A stretch of DNA of 9,188 bases from Pseudomonadota bacterium (GTDB taxonomy: Bacteria > Pseudomonadota > Alphaproteobacteria > Ferrovibrionales > Ferrovibrionaceae): positions 1 to 9,188 of the forward strand of contig JAJYTL010000107.1 of the NCBI GenBank assembly GCA_021793055.1. Direction: 5' to 3'. The notes under the pieces are model-generated. The model searched no databases. It worked only from the letters and a program-made list of their open reading frames with translations, and had not been told where the DNA came from. Positions within the stretch are counted from its first letter, which is position 1; every line of letters begins with the position of its first letter. Below are positions 1-5,707 of this stretch, in pieces. The translations under genes were made by a program, and so were the position numbers.

Positions 1-510
1 GACGAGGCCTTCGTCGCCGACATCGCGACGCCGTTCCTGCGCCACACCGGCCCCGCCTTGAGCCCCTTCAACGCCTGGCTGCTCCTGAAGGGCCTGGAAA
101 CGCTGGAGCTGCGCGTCTCGCGCATGGTCGAGAACGCCGGCCGGGTCGCCGATTTCCTGGCCGCCCACGGCAACGTCACGCGGGTGCTCTATCCGACCCG
201 CGCCGATCATCCGCAGCACGAACTCGCCAAGCGGCAGATGTCGGGCGGCGGCTCGGTCGTCGCCTTCGAGATCGCAGGCGGACAGGCCGGCGCCTTCCGC
301 GCGCTTGATCGCCTCGGCCTGATCGACATCTCGAACAACCTCGGCGATTCCAAGAGCCTGATCACCCATCCGGCGACCACCACCCACCAGCGGCTTTCGC
401 CGCCCGAACGGGCGAAGCTCGGCATCGGCGACGGCTTGGTCCGGCTCTCGGTCGGGCTCGAGGATGTCGCCGATATCATCGAGGACCTTGGGCAGGCGCT
501 CGACGGCTGA
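1..510 (+). CDS. metZ: O-succinylhomoserine sulfhydrylase, C-terminal part (5' truncated by window)
   Basis: PLP-dependent enzyme of the Cys/Met metabolism family. In this family MetZ joins O-succinylhomoserine and sulfide to give homocysteine (direct sulfhydrylation route to methionine) in the cytoplasm. The frame is open from base 1, so the start and the PLP-binding lysine lie outside the window; 169 C-terminal residues remain. Visible landmarks are FLRHTGPALSPFNAWLLLKG at the truncated N-end and SNNLGDSKSLITHPATTTHQ near the middle. The second block, with its NLGDSKSLITHPAT form, fits MetZ better than cystathionine gamma-synthase or beta-lyase, which usually read SLGGVESL. The gene ends with TGA and is followed 30 bp later by a strong intrinsic terminator, so it is the last gene of its transcript. 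A related gamma-synthase cannot be fully excluded from a fragment. Family assignment is secure; the exact substrate is inferred. Confidence 0.9.
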   Translation, partial: DEAFVADIATPFLRHTGPALSPFNAWLLLKGLETLELRVSRMVENAGRVADFLAAHGNVTRVLYPTRADHPQHELAKRQMSGGGSVVAFEIAGGQAGAFRALDRLGLIDISNNLGDSKSLITHPATTTHQRLSPPERAKLGIGDGLVRLSVGLEDVADIIEDLGQALDG

Positions 511-540
511 TCGGGCCGTCGGCAGACGTCGACAAAGGTC

Positions 541-579
541 AAGGCCGGGCCGCCGCGGAGCGCCGCCCGGCCTTCTTTT
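541..579 (+). terminator. Intrinsic terminator after metZ
   Basis: A perfect 10-bp inverted repeat, AAGGCCGGGC at 541-550 and GCCCGGCCTT at 565-574, encloses a 14-nt loop and is followed by CTTTT at 575-579. A GC-rich stem with a short T-run 30 bp after the metZ stop is the classic Rho-independent form. It separates metZ from the persulfide dioxygenase gene. Confidence 0.8.
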
Positions 580-582
580 CGC

Positions 583-620
583 CTGACTGCACAGTTAATT
601 TATGGAGAATAGGGGTGCAG
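583..620 (+). promoter_or_regulatory. Candidate promoter and dyad upstream of the persulfide dioxygenase gene
   Basis: An AT-rich island (593-611) stands out in GC-rich sequence between the metZ terminator and the next start. CTGACT at 583-588 and GAGAAT at 605-610 are 16 bp apart and each matches the sigma-70 consensus at four of six positions. The arms CTGCAC (587-592) and GTGCAG (615-620) form a perfect but widely spaced inverted repeat around the presumed -10 region, which could be an operator. The elements are visible; their function is inferred and weakly supported. Confidence 0.3.
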
Positions 621-636
621 CAACGCCGGGACCCGC

Positions 637-1707
637 ATGATCTTCCGCCAGCTTTTCGATCCGCAATCCTCGACCTACAGCTACATCCTCGGCGACGAGG
701 CGAGCCGGGAAGCGGTAATCATCGACGCCGTGCGGGAACAGACGCGCCGCGATGCCGCACTCCTGGCCGAGCTTGGGCTCGAACTGGTTTGCGCTCTGGA
801 GACCCATGTCCATGCCGATCACGTCACCGGCGCTTGGGTCTTGCGGGAGAAAACCGGCTGCCGCATCGCGATCGCGGCGTCGAGCTGCGCCGTCGGAGCC
901 GATCTCTACCTCCGCCACGGCGATCATGTCGCATTCGGCCGCCGCCATCTCCAAGTCCGCGCGACGCCCGGCCACACCGCCGGCTGCCTGAGCTACGTCC
1001 TCGACGATCACAGCATGGCCTTTACTGGCGATTGCTTGTTGATCCGCGGCAGCGGCCGCACCGACTTCCAACAGGGCGACGCCCACCGCATGTTCGCCTC
1101 CGCGCGCGAGCAGATCTTTACCTTGCCCGAAACCTGCCTACTTTATCCCGCACATGATTACCGCGGCCTCACGGCGAGCAGCGTCGGCGAGGAACGTCGT
1201 TTCAACCCCCGTCTCGCCGATGCCGTCAGCGAAGGCGATTTCGTCGGTTATATGGAGAACCTGAGCTTGCCCCATCCGAAACAGATCGATATCGCCGTGC
1301 CGGCCAATCTCGAATGCGGCCGGCCCGGCGCCGAGAGCAGCGGCGAAACCGAGCGCAAGACAGAAGCGCCCTGGGCACCGCTGACCTATAACTCCGCCGG
1401 CATCTGCGAGATCGCGCCCGGCGACGTCGCGCCGCGCGCCGCGGCCGTCCAGATCGTCGATGTCCGCGAACCGGCGGAGTTCACCGGTCCGCTTGGCCAT
1501 ATCCAGGGCGCCGTCCTGATCCCCTTAGGCGAGCTTTCGCGGCGCACCGGCGAGCTGTCGCAGCAGCGGCCGATCGTCGCGGTCTGCCGCTCCGGCACCC
1601 GCTCGGCCCAGGCGACGATGATTTTGCGCCAGGCCGGTTTTCGCGACGTGGCGAACATGACCGGCGGCATGATGCGCTGGCAGGCGGAGCGCTGGCCGGT
1701 CGCCTGA
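637..1707 (+). CDS. Persulfide dioxygenase-rhodanese fusion (ETHE1-like metallo-beta-lactamase fold plus rhodanese domain)
   Basis: A 356-residue, two-domain protein. Residues 1 to about 230 form a metallo-beta-lactamase-fold domain of the ETHE1/persulfide dioxygenase type: H57-x-H59-x-D61-H62, H113 in PGHTAGC, D132 in TGDCLL and H173 in PAHDY. H113 and D132, with a histidine of the first motif, would hold the single Fe(II) of this family. The segment GSGRTDFQ (138-145) is also typical. Residues about 255-356 form a rhodanese domain with DVREPAEF (275-282) and the active loop C317-RSGTRS, which carries the persulfide-accepting cysteine. In known fusions, glutathione or low-molecular-weight persulfide is oxidised to sulfite, and the rhodanese domain moves sulfane sulfur to or from thiosulfate. 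No signal peptide is seen, so it is probably cytosolic. The first in-frame ATG is used; GGGA five bases upstream is a weak ribosome site. It follows metZ but has its own leader. A plain glyoxalase II is unlikely given the rhodanese domain. Confidence 0.88.
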   Translation: MIFRQLFDPQSSTYSYILGDEASREAVIIDAVREQTRRDAALLAELGLELVCALETHVHADHVTGAWVLREKTGCRIAIAASSCAVGADLYLRHGDHVAFGRRHLQVRATPGHTAGCLSYVLDDHSMAFTGDCLLIRGSGRTDFQQGDAHRMFASAREQIFTLPETCLLYPAHDYRGLTASSVGEERRFNPRLADAVSEGDFVGYMENLSLPHPKQIDIAVPANLECGRPGAESSGETERKTEAPWAPLTYNSAGICEIAPGDVAPRAAAVQIVDVREPAEFTGPLGHIQGAVLIPLGELSRRTGELSQQRPIVAVCRSGTRSAQATMILRQAGFRDVANMTGGMMRWQAERWPVA

Positions 1708-1712
1708 GGCCA

Positions 1713-1741
1713 GCGTTCGCCCCCCGCCGCGGGCGAAACGC
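1713..1741 (+). terminator. Hairpin just after the persulfide dioxygenase stop
   Basis: GCGTTCGCCC (1713-1722) pairs with GGGCGAAACGC (1731-1741), giving ten base pairs with one bulged A and an 8-nt loop, starting six bases after the stop codon. There is no T-run, so it may be a weak terminator or an mRNA 3'-end stabiliser rather than a full intrinsic terminator. Confidence 0.4.
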
Positions 1742-1781
1742 CCATAGCGCCGCAATTCCTTAGTGCCCGGTGCGGCGACTC

Positions 1782-1805
1782 GCCGGGCCGCCCGGGCGGC
1801 CCGGC
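1782..1805. repeat. 24-bp perfect GC palindrome upstream of apaG
   Basis: The half-site GCCGGGCCGCCC is followed directly by its exact reverse complement, with no spacer. It lies in the 183-bp gap between the persulfide dioxygenase gene and apaG (1708-1890). It has no T-run on either side, so its role is not clear; as RNA it could only fold with a few central bases unpaired. The rest of the gap shows no gene; 1856-1876 is a run of GCG-rich repeats. Confidence 0.75.
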
Positions 1806-1890
1806 TGGACAAATCGCGGCGTGCGGGGGATAGTGCGCCTGTCATTGATTGTGACGCGGCGCGCGGCGCGCGGCGGCGGAGGCAGGCGCC

Positions 1891-2283
1891 ATGTATCAGA
1901 AAGAGACCCGCTCGATCATGGTGACGGTCCGCCCGCACTATCTCGCCGACCAATCTTCGCCCGAGGACGGTCATTTCGTCTGGGCCTATCAAGTGCGGAT
2001 CGAGAATTGCGGCCAGGAAACGGTGCGGCTCCGCTCGCGCTATTGGCAGATCACCGACGCCAACGGCCGGGTGCAAGAAGTGCGCGGGCCGGGCGTGGTC
2101 GGCGAACAGCCGCTGCTGAAGCCGGGCCGGGCTTTCGAATATACCAGCGGCACGCCGCTCAACACCCCTTCCGGCATCATGGTCGGCACCTACCGCATGG
2201 AAACCATGGCTGGCGAGAGTTTTGTCGTCGACATCCCGGCGTTCTCGCTGGACAGCCCGCACGAGGCGGGCCGCGTGAACTGA
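1891..2283 (+). CDS. apaG: ApaG domain protein
   Basis: A 130-residue protein matching the ApaG/DUF525 family in length and content. This is a small fibronectin-III-like beta-sandwich protein that binds divalent metal in solved structures; its cellular role remains unsettled, although the name comes from linkage to the apaH diadenosine-tetraphosphatase locus. Family landmarks are VWAYQVRIENCGQETVRL (about 30-47), RYWQITDANGRVQEVRGPGV (50-69), the strongly conserved PLLKPGRAFEYTSGTPLNTP (74-93), and MVGTYRME (97-104). GGAGG at 1878-1882, eight bases before the ATG, fixes the start; a second in-frame ATG at residue 10 lacks such support. No signal peptide or membrane segment is seen. It is followed after 152 bp by folE and may share a transcript with it. 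Confidence 0.93.
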   Translation: MYQKETRSIMVTVRPHYLADQSSPEDGHFVWAYQVRIENCGQETVRLRSRYWQITDANGRVQEVRGPGVVGEQPLLKPGRAFEYTSGTPLNTPSGIMVGTYRMETMAGESFVVDIPAFSLDSPHEAGRVN

Positions 2284-2318
2284 CCCGCCGGCTGATCCGA
2301 ACGTCGCGCGGAAATTCG

Positions 2319-2338
2319 GGCCGGCGACCCTGCCGGCC
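2319..2338 (+). terminator. GC hairpin between apaG and folE
   Basis: GGCCGGC (2319-2325) and GCCGGCC (2332-2338) form a perfect 7-bp stem with a 6-nt loop, 36 bases after the apaG stop. No T-run follows, so at most it is a weak or partial terminator. The same heptamer stem recurs after folE. Confidence 0.35.
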
Positions 2339-2365
2339 GTGGCCTTGCCTTCACCCGAAGCCGGA

Positions 2366-2428
2366 GATAAGGCCCGAAAGATAAGGCCCGAAAGATAAGG
2401 CCCGAAAGATAAGGCCCGAAAGATAAGG
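2366..2428 (+). repeat. 14-bp tandem repeat forming the folE leader
   Basis: Four exact head-to-tail copies of GATAAGGCCCGAAA (2366-2379, 2380-2393, 2394-2407, 2408-2421) are followed by a half copy, GATAAGG (2422-2428). All copies are identical, which suggests recent slippage or unequal recombination. Each copy contains TAAGG, part of the Shine-Dalgarno consensus, and a TAA triplet. Because 14 is not a multiple of three, successive TAA triplets fall in all three plus-strand frames, so no reading frame can enter folE from upstream. The minus strand has no stop in the repeat, which creates spurious open frames there. Confidence 0.97.
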
Positions 2429-2429
2429 A
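2424..2429 (+). promoter_or_regulatory. folE ribosome binding site inside the last repeat copy
   Basis: TAAGGA matches the start of the UAAGGAGGU anti-16S consensus and ends six bases before the folE ATG. Its first five bases belong to the terminal half copy of the 14-bp repeat, so the repeat itself supplies the translation start signal. In-frame stops TAA (2424) and TAG (2430) rule out an earlier folE start. Confidence 0.7.
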
Positions 2430-2435
2430 TAGAGC

Positions 2436-3077
2436 ATGGCAAGCATCGATCCCCTGCACCGCCAAGGAACGCAGAAGGCGGGCACCGCCACCGGCCGGCC
2501 GAGCCGCGCCGAGGCGGAGGAGGCCGTTCGCACGCTGATCCGCTGGGCCGGCGACGATCCGGCGCGCGAAGGCCTGCGCGGCACGCCCGAGCGGGTGGTC
2601 CGCGCCTATGAGGAATATTTCTCGGGCTACGACGAAAATCCGGAGGAGATTCTTCAGCGCACCTTCGAGGAGATCGACGGCTACGACGAAATGGTGCTGC
2701 TGCGCGACATCCGGGTCGAGAGTCATTGCGAACATCACCTTGCCCCGATCGTCGGCAAGGTCCATATCGCCTATCTGCCCGACCGCCGCGTGGTCGGCAT
2801 CTCGAAGCTGGCGCGAATCGTCGAGGTCTACGCCAAGCGGTTGCAGATCCAGGAGAAGATGACGGTCCAGATCGCCCATACGATCCATAGCGTGCTGCAG
2901 CCCCGCGGCGTCGCGGTGGTGATCGAGGCGGCGCACGAATGCATGACCACGCGCGGCGTTCACAAGCCGGGCGTCGCCATGCTCACCAGCCACATGCTCG
3001 GCGTCTTCCGCGACAACGCGCTGACGCGCCAGGAGCTTCTCGCGATGATCGGCAAGCAGCCGTCATTCGGCGACTGA
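2436..3077 (+). CDS. folE: GTP cyclohydrolase I (FolE, type IA)
   Basis: Converts GTP to 7,8-dihydroneopterin triphosphate and formate, the first step of folate (tetrahydropterin) synthesis, as a cytosolic toroidal homodecamer. The protein has 213 residues, close to the usual length. The zinc site is complete: C98 and H101 in SHCEHHLAP and C169 in HECMTTRGV, corresponding to C110, H113 and C181 of the E. coli enzyme. Other family blocks are LRGTPERVVRAYEEYF (47-62), YLPDRRVVGISKLARIVE (113-130), KRLQIQEKMTVQIA (134-147) and the C-terminal MLGVFRDN (187-194). The first 22 residues (to RPSRAEAEE) are a variable, probably disordered lead. The presence of all zinc ligands excludes the unrelated FolE2 type. 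The start is fixed by in-frame stops just upstream and the repeat-borne ribosome site. It converges with the minus-strand lipoprotein gene 44 bp downstream. Confidence 0.97.
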   Translation: MASIDPLHRQGTQKAGTATGRPSRAEAEEAVRTLIRWAGDDPAREGLRGTPERVVRAYEEYFSGYDENPEEILQRTFEEIDGYDEMVLLRDIRVESHCEHHLAPIVGKVHIAYLPDRRVVGISKLARIVEVYAKRLQIQEKMTVQIAHTIHSVLQPRGVAVVIEAAHECMTTRGVHKPGVAMLTSHMLGVFRDNALTRQELLAMIGKQPSFGD

Positions 3078-3078
3078 C

Positions 3079-3101
3079 CGGCCGGCACCGAAAGCCGGCC
3101 G
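3079..3101. terminator. Hairpin between convergent folE and lipoprotein genes
   Basis: CGGCCGGC (3079-3086) pairs with GCCGGCCG (3094-3101) around a 7-nt loop, starting two bases after the folE stop. It lies in a 44-bp convergent gap and is symmetric, so it could serve both transcripts. It lacks a T-run on either strand. Confidence 0.45.
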
Positions 3102-3121
3102 CCGCGCGCGGTTCCGATGAC

Positions 3122-3718
3122 TCAGCGCAAGTAGCGCGGCATGAAGGTGTGGATGTTCTTCACCATCTCGCCGTCGATGTCGCCGATCATCTCCTTGGTC
3201 ATCTTGTAGAAAATTTCTTTCTGGTCGGCCGGCGTGACGTTGGCCTGGGCGGTCGTGGTGCGCACCGCCATCGCCGACGCCGCCGCGGCCTGGAAGCCGC
3301 GATCGTTCCGGATCTCGAGACGAACGCGAAGCTCGGCCTGGTACTGTTCCGCCGGCCCGCTGCCGAAGAAGCCGCGCATGCCCTGCGCGTTCTCGATCCG
3401 CTTCCCGGTAGCCGCGGCGCTTTCGATGATCACGCGGGCGATGTTCTGGCTGCCGACCGCATGCAGGCGCTGGCGCGCCCAGGTGCGCACCGCCTCGGTC
3501 AGGCTGATCGGGAAGAATTGCCGCACGTCGCCCGGAACCGGCGCGGCGCTGGCGCGGTCGATCACCTGGATCGAGGGCACGTCGAGATTGATCGGCGGCT
3601 CGCCGGTGAAATTCAGCGGCGCGAAATGCGGCACCGCGCGCGGCGCGGATTCACAGGCTGCGAGCCCCACCATGGCCGCGAGCATCACGAGGAAGATCGG
3701 CAAGCGCTTCGCCACCAT
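3122..3718 (-). CDS. Putative outer-membrane lipoprotein of unknown function
   Basis: A 198-residue protein I do not recognise beyond its export signal. Residues 1-21 are a lipoprotein signal peptide: a short basic start (VAKR), the hydrophobic run LPIFLVMLAAMVG and the lipobox L19-A20-A21-C22. The residue after the cysteine is Glu rather than Asp, so transfer to the outer membrane is expected. The mature part contains PINLDVPSIQVIDR (about 37-50), a central segment about residues 59-102, and a charged C-terminus ending in an arginine-rich tail. The C-terminal third holds a long, probably helical stretch rich in Asp, Lys and Met. The start at 3718 has GGAG at 3725-3728, six bases upstream; ATG at 3724 sits directly against that site, and the open frame reaching 3886 has an arginine-rich, non-signal extension. 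No neighbour suggests a role. Localisation is well supported; function is unknown. Confidence 0.82.
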   Translation of the reverse strand: MVAKRLPIFLVMLAAMVGLAACESAPRAVPHFAPLNFTGEPPINLDVPSIQVIDRASAAPVPGDVRQFFPISLTEAVRTWARQRLHAVGSQNIARVIIESAAATGKRIENAQGMRGFFGSGPAEQYQAELRVRLEIRNDRGFQAAAASAMAVRTTTAQANVTPADQKEIFYKMTKEMIGDIDGEMVKNIHTFMPRYLR

Positions 3719-3802
3719 CGTCATCTCCGTGTCATTTCTTCGCACTGAACAGAATCCGCCGCGCAGGCGGTCGGTCGTTTCGCGAGCGCGATTAGAGACC
3801 GC

Positions 3803-3823
3803 GCCTTGCCGTCTTGGCAAGGC
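3803..3823 (-). terminator. Hairpin after hslO
   Basis: Read on the minus strand, GCCTTGCC and GGCAAGGC form a perfect 8-bp stem with a 5-nt loop, eleven bases after the hslO stop. The downstream sequence (GCGGTCTCTAAT) is only mildly T-rich. It is the likely end of the argD-argF-hslO transcript. The rest of the 115-bp gap to the lipoprotein start (3719-3833) should hold that gene's promoter, but I see no convincing one. Confidence 0.5.
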
Positions 3824-3833
3824 CCTCGCCGCC

Positions 3834-4781
3834 CTATGCCGAGCCGCTTCCCGTGACGAACGCGAAAGCGGCCGGCAGGAACCCATAGGTTGTGCTGCAG
3901 AACTCGCAGGTGACGGTGATCTTGCCCTCGACCGTCATGCCGGCGATCTCCTCGGCCGAGAAGCTCCGCAGAATCACCTCGGCGCGCTCGCGGCTGCAGC
4001 GGCAGCGCGCAATCAGCGGCGTCGGCGGATGGATGTGCACGCCCTCGCGAAAGGCGCGGCTAAGGACGAGCGGCGCGGAGCGCGCCGGATCGATCAGATC
4101 GCCGGGCTGCAAGCGGTCGAGCCAGCCGAGCGCGGTCGGCCAAAGGTCTTCCGCATCGTCCTCGACGGCGCCGCCTTCGCCCGGAACGCGCTGCAGGATC
4201 AGGCAGCCGGCACGCCATGTCCCCGCGCCCTCGGCGCTGGCCGCGACGCGGCCCGCCTCCAGGCGGACCTTGGTCGGGATCTGCTCCGATTGGCGGAAAT
4301 AGGCTTCCGCGCATTCGGCGAGACTTTCGCCTTCGAGCTTGACCAGGCCTTGATAGCTCTCGCCCTGATCGCCCTGATCGACGGTGAAGGCGAGATAGCC
4401 CGGCCCCATGAGCCGACGAAGCGGCGGCTTGACCCAGATCGCCTTCTGCAACTCGGCGATGCCGTCGCGATCGAACCCGACATAGCCGCGCAGGTGGCCG
4501 GGCTTGCGGTAATCGGCGACCAGGGTCCGCACCGGCCCCTCGCCCTTGGCCTGCAGGGTGAAGATGCCTTCGAACTTGAGCAGCGCCGCCAGGCCCGCCG
4601 CCAGCGCCAGCGCCTCGGCGAGAAGCACCGCGACCGGTTCGGGATAGCCGTGGCGGAGAACGATCGCGTCGACCGCCGGGCCGAGCCGCACCGCGCGGCC
4701 GCGCAGCGCGCCGCCGCCGAGACGGAAAGGCAGGATCAGATCGTCCGCCTCGACATTCTCGTAGCCGCTGAGATCGTTCAT
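3834..4781 (-). CDS. hslO: Redox-regulated chaperone Hsp33
   Basis: Hsp33 is a cytosolic holdase chaperone that is inactive with zinc bound and is switched on when oxidants form disulfides in its C-terminal cysteine cluster. The 315-residue protein has the N-terminal globular fold (about 14-240), including family blocks LKFEGIFTLQAKGEGPVRTL (68-87) and the GYV...D segment near 99-104. The C-terminal switch is complete: C260-R-C262 and C292-EF-C295, the CxC...CxxC zinc site, with SAEEIAGM (275-282) and a following Gly/Thr-rich stretch between them. The ATG at 4781 overlaps the argF stop in ATGA and has no strong ribosome site, so translation probably depends on argF. An open frame continues upstream to 5105, but that part lies over argF and is arginine-rich, not Hsp33-like. 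Slightly longer than E. coli HslO. Confidence 0.94.
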   Translation of the reverse strand: MNDLSGYENVEADDLILPFRLGGGALRGRAVRLGPAVDAIVLRHGYPEPVAVLLAEALALAAGLAALLKFEGIFTLQAKGEGPVRTLVADYRKPGHLRGYVGFDRDGIAELQKAIWVKPPLRRLMGPGYLAFTVDQGDQGESYQGLVKLEGESLAECAEAYFRQSEQIPTKVRLEAGRVAASAEGAGTWRAGCLILQRVPGEGGAVEDDAEDLWPTALGWLDRLQPGDLIDPARSAPLVLSRAFREGVHIHPPTPLIARCRCSRERAEVILRSFSAEEIAGMTVEGKITVTCEFCSTTYGFLPAAFAFVTGSGSA

Positions 4782-5707
4782 TCCGCGAGGCACCAGGCCA
4801 GAATCGCCTTCTGCGCGTGGACCCGGTTCTCGGCCTCGTCGAAGACCACCGACTGCGGCCCGTCGATGACCTCGGCGGTCACCTCCTCGCCGCGGTGGGC
4901 CGGCAGGCAATGCAGGAACAGCGCGTCCGGCTTGGCTTTCTCCATCAGCGCGCGGTTGACCTGATAGGGCTTGAGCAACGCCGGCCGCTCGCCCTCGTCC
5001 TGGCCCATCGACACCCAGGCGTCGGTGACCAGGCAATCGGCGCCGGCGGCGGCTTCCGCCGCGTTCTCGGTGACGCCGACGTCGCCGCCTTGGGCGCGCG
5101 CCCACTCGATCAACCGGGCCGGCGGCCGGAGCGACGCCGGACAGGCGAGACGAAGGGTGAACTCGAAGCCCACGGCGGCATGGATCCAGGACGCGGCCAC
5201 GTTGTTGCCATCGCCCGACCAGGCGACGACGCGGCCCTTGATCGGACCGCGATGCTCCTCGAAGGTCATCACGTCGGCCATGATCTGGCAGGGATGGCTA
5301 TCGGCGGTGAGGCCGTTGATCACCGGGATGGTGGCCGCGTCCGCGAGCTCGCGTAGGCCCTCCGCCTTGCCGGTCCGCAGCATGATCGCGTCGGCGTAGC
5401 GCGACAGCACGCGTGCCGTGTCGGCGATGGTCTCGCCGCGGCCGATCTGCAGGTCGCCGGCGTTCAGCACCATGCTTTCGCCGCCGAGCTGGCGCATCGC
5501 CACCTCGAACGACACGCGGGTGCGGGTCGAGGGCCGGTTGAAGATCATCACCAGAAGCCGGCCGGCGAGAAGCCGGGCCTCGTCCGGTGCCACCCGGCCG
5601 ACGGCGCGGCGGGCGCGCTTCATGGCGAGCGCGTGGTCGAGGATGGCGCGGAGCGATCGCTTGTCGAGGCGATCGAGATCGAGGAAATGACGCGGCTGCG
5701 CGCTCAT
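4778..5707 (-). CDS. argF: Ornithine carbamoyltransferase
   Basis: Transfers the carbamoyl group from carbamoyl phosphate to ornithine to give citrulline, the sixth step of arginine synthesis, as a cytosolic trimer. At 309 residues it has normal length. Carbamoyl-phosphate motif S60-TRTR, the HPCQ motif at 138-141, the ornithine-side DAWVSMG at 229-235 and the HCLPAHRG block at 266-273 are all intact. The sequence between matches the two-domain arrangement: carbamoyl-phosphate domain to about residue 140, then ornithine domain with SGDGNNVAASW (164-174). The start at 5707 is fixed by ATGA overlap with the argD stop and by GAGGAG (5716-5721), eight bases upstream within argD. A longer in-frame reading to 6187 runs over argD and is a shadow. 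Arginine-catabolic ArcB-type enzymes are related, but location beside argD favours the biosynthetic role. Confidence 0.96.
   Translation of the reverse strand: MSAQPRHFLDLDRLDKRSLRAILDHALAMKRARRAVGRVAPDEARLLAGRLLVMIFNRPSTRTRVSFEVAMRQLGGESMVLNAGDLQIGRGETIADTARVLSRYADAIMLRTGKAEGLRELADAATIPVINGLTADSHPCQIMADVMTFEEHRGPIKGRVVAWSGDGNNVAASWIHAAVGFEFTLRLACPASLRPPARLIEWARAQGGDVGVTENAAEAAAGADCLVTDAWVSMGQDEGERPALLKPYQVNRALMEKAKPDALFLHCLPAHRGEEVTAEVIDGPQSVVFDEAENRVHAQKAILAWCLAE

Noticed and set aside
1841..1855. GTCA/TGAC short inverted repeat before apaG
   Set aside because: Only four bases per arm around seven bases; too short to separate from chance.
2366..2428. CRISPR-like array
   Set aside because: The 14-bp copies are directly adjacent with no spacers between them, and no cas gene is present. 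This is a simple tandem repeat.
1525..2993. Minus-strand open frames passing through the 14-bp repeat with a periodic peptide
   Set aside because: The repeat has no stop on the minus strand, so shadow frames opposite apaG and folE are joined through it. The periodic peptide is a by-product of the DNA repeat, not a repeat protein.
3719..3886. N-terminal extension of the lipoprotein
   Set aside because: It would bury the signal peptide behind more than 50 mainly arginine-rich residues; GGAG at 3725-3728 supports the start at 3718.
3234..4964. Plus-strand open frame of 576 codons
   Set aside because: It lies opposite the lipoprotein, hslO and argF genes, has no family motif and an Arg/Ala/Gln-rich composition. 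Long stop-free antisense frames are expected in high-GC DNA.
4782..5105. Upstream extension of hslO
   Set aside because: The extension is arginine-rich, lies over argF in another frame, and Hsp33 homology begins right after the ATG that overlaps the argF stop.
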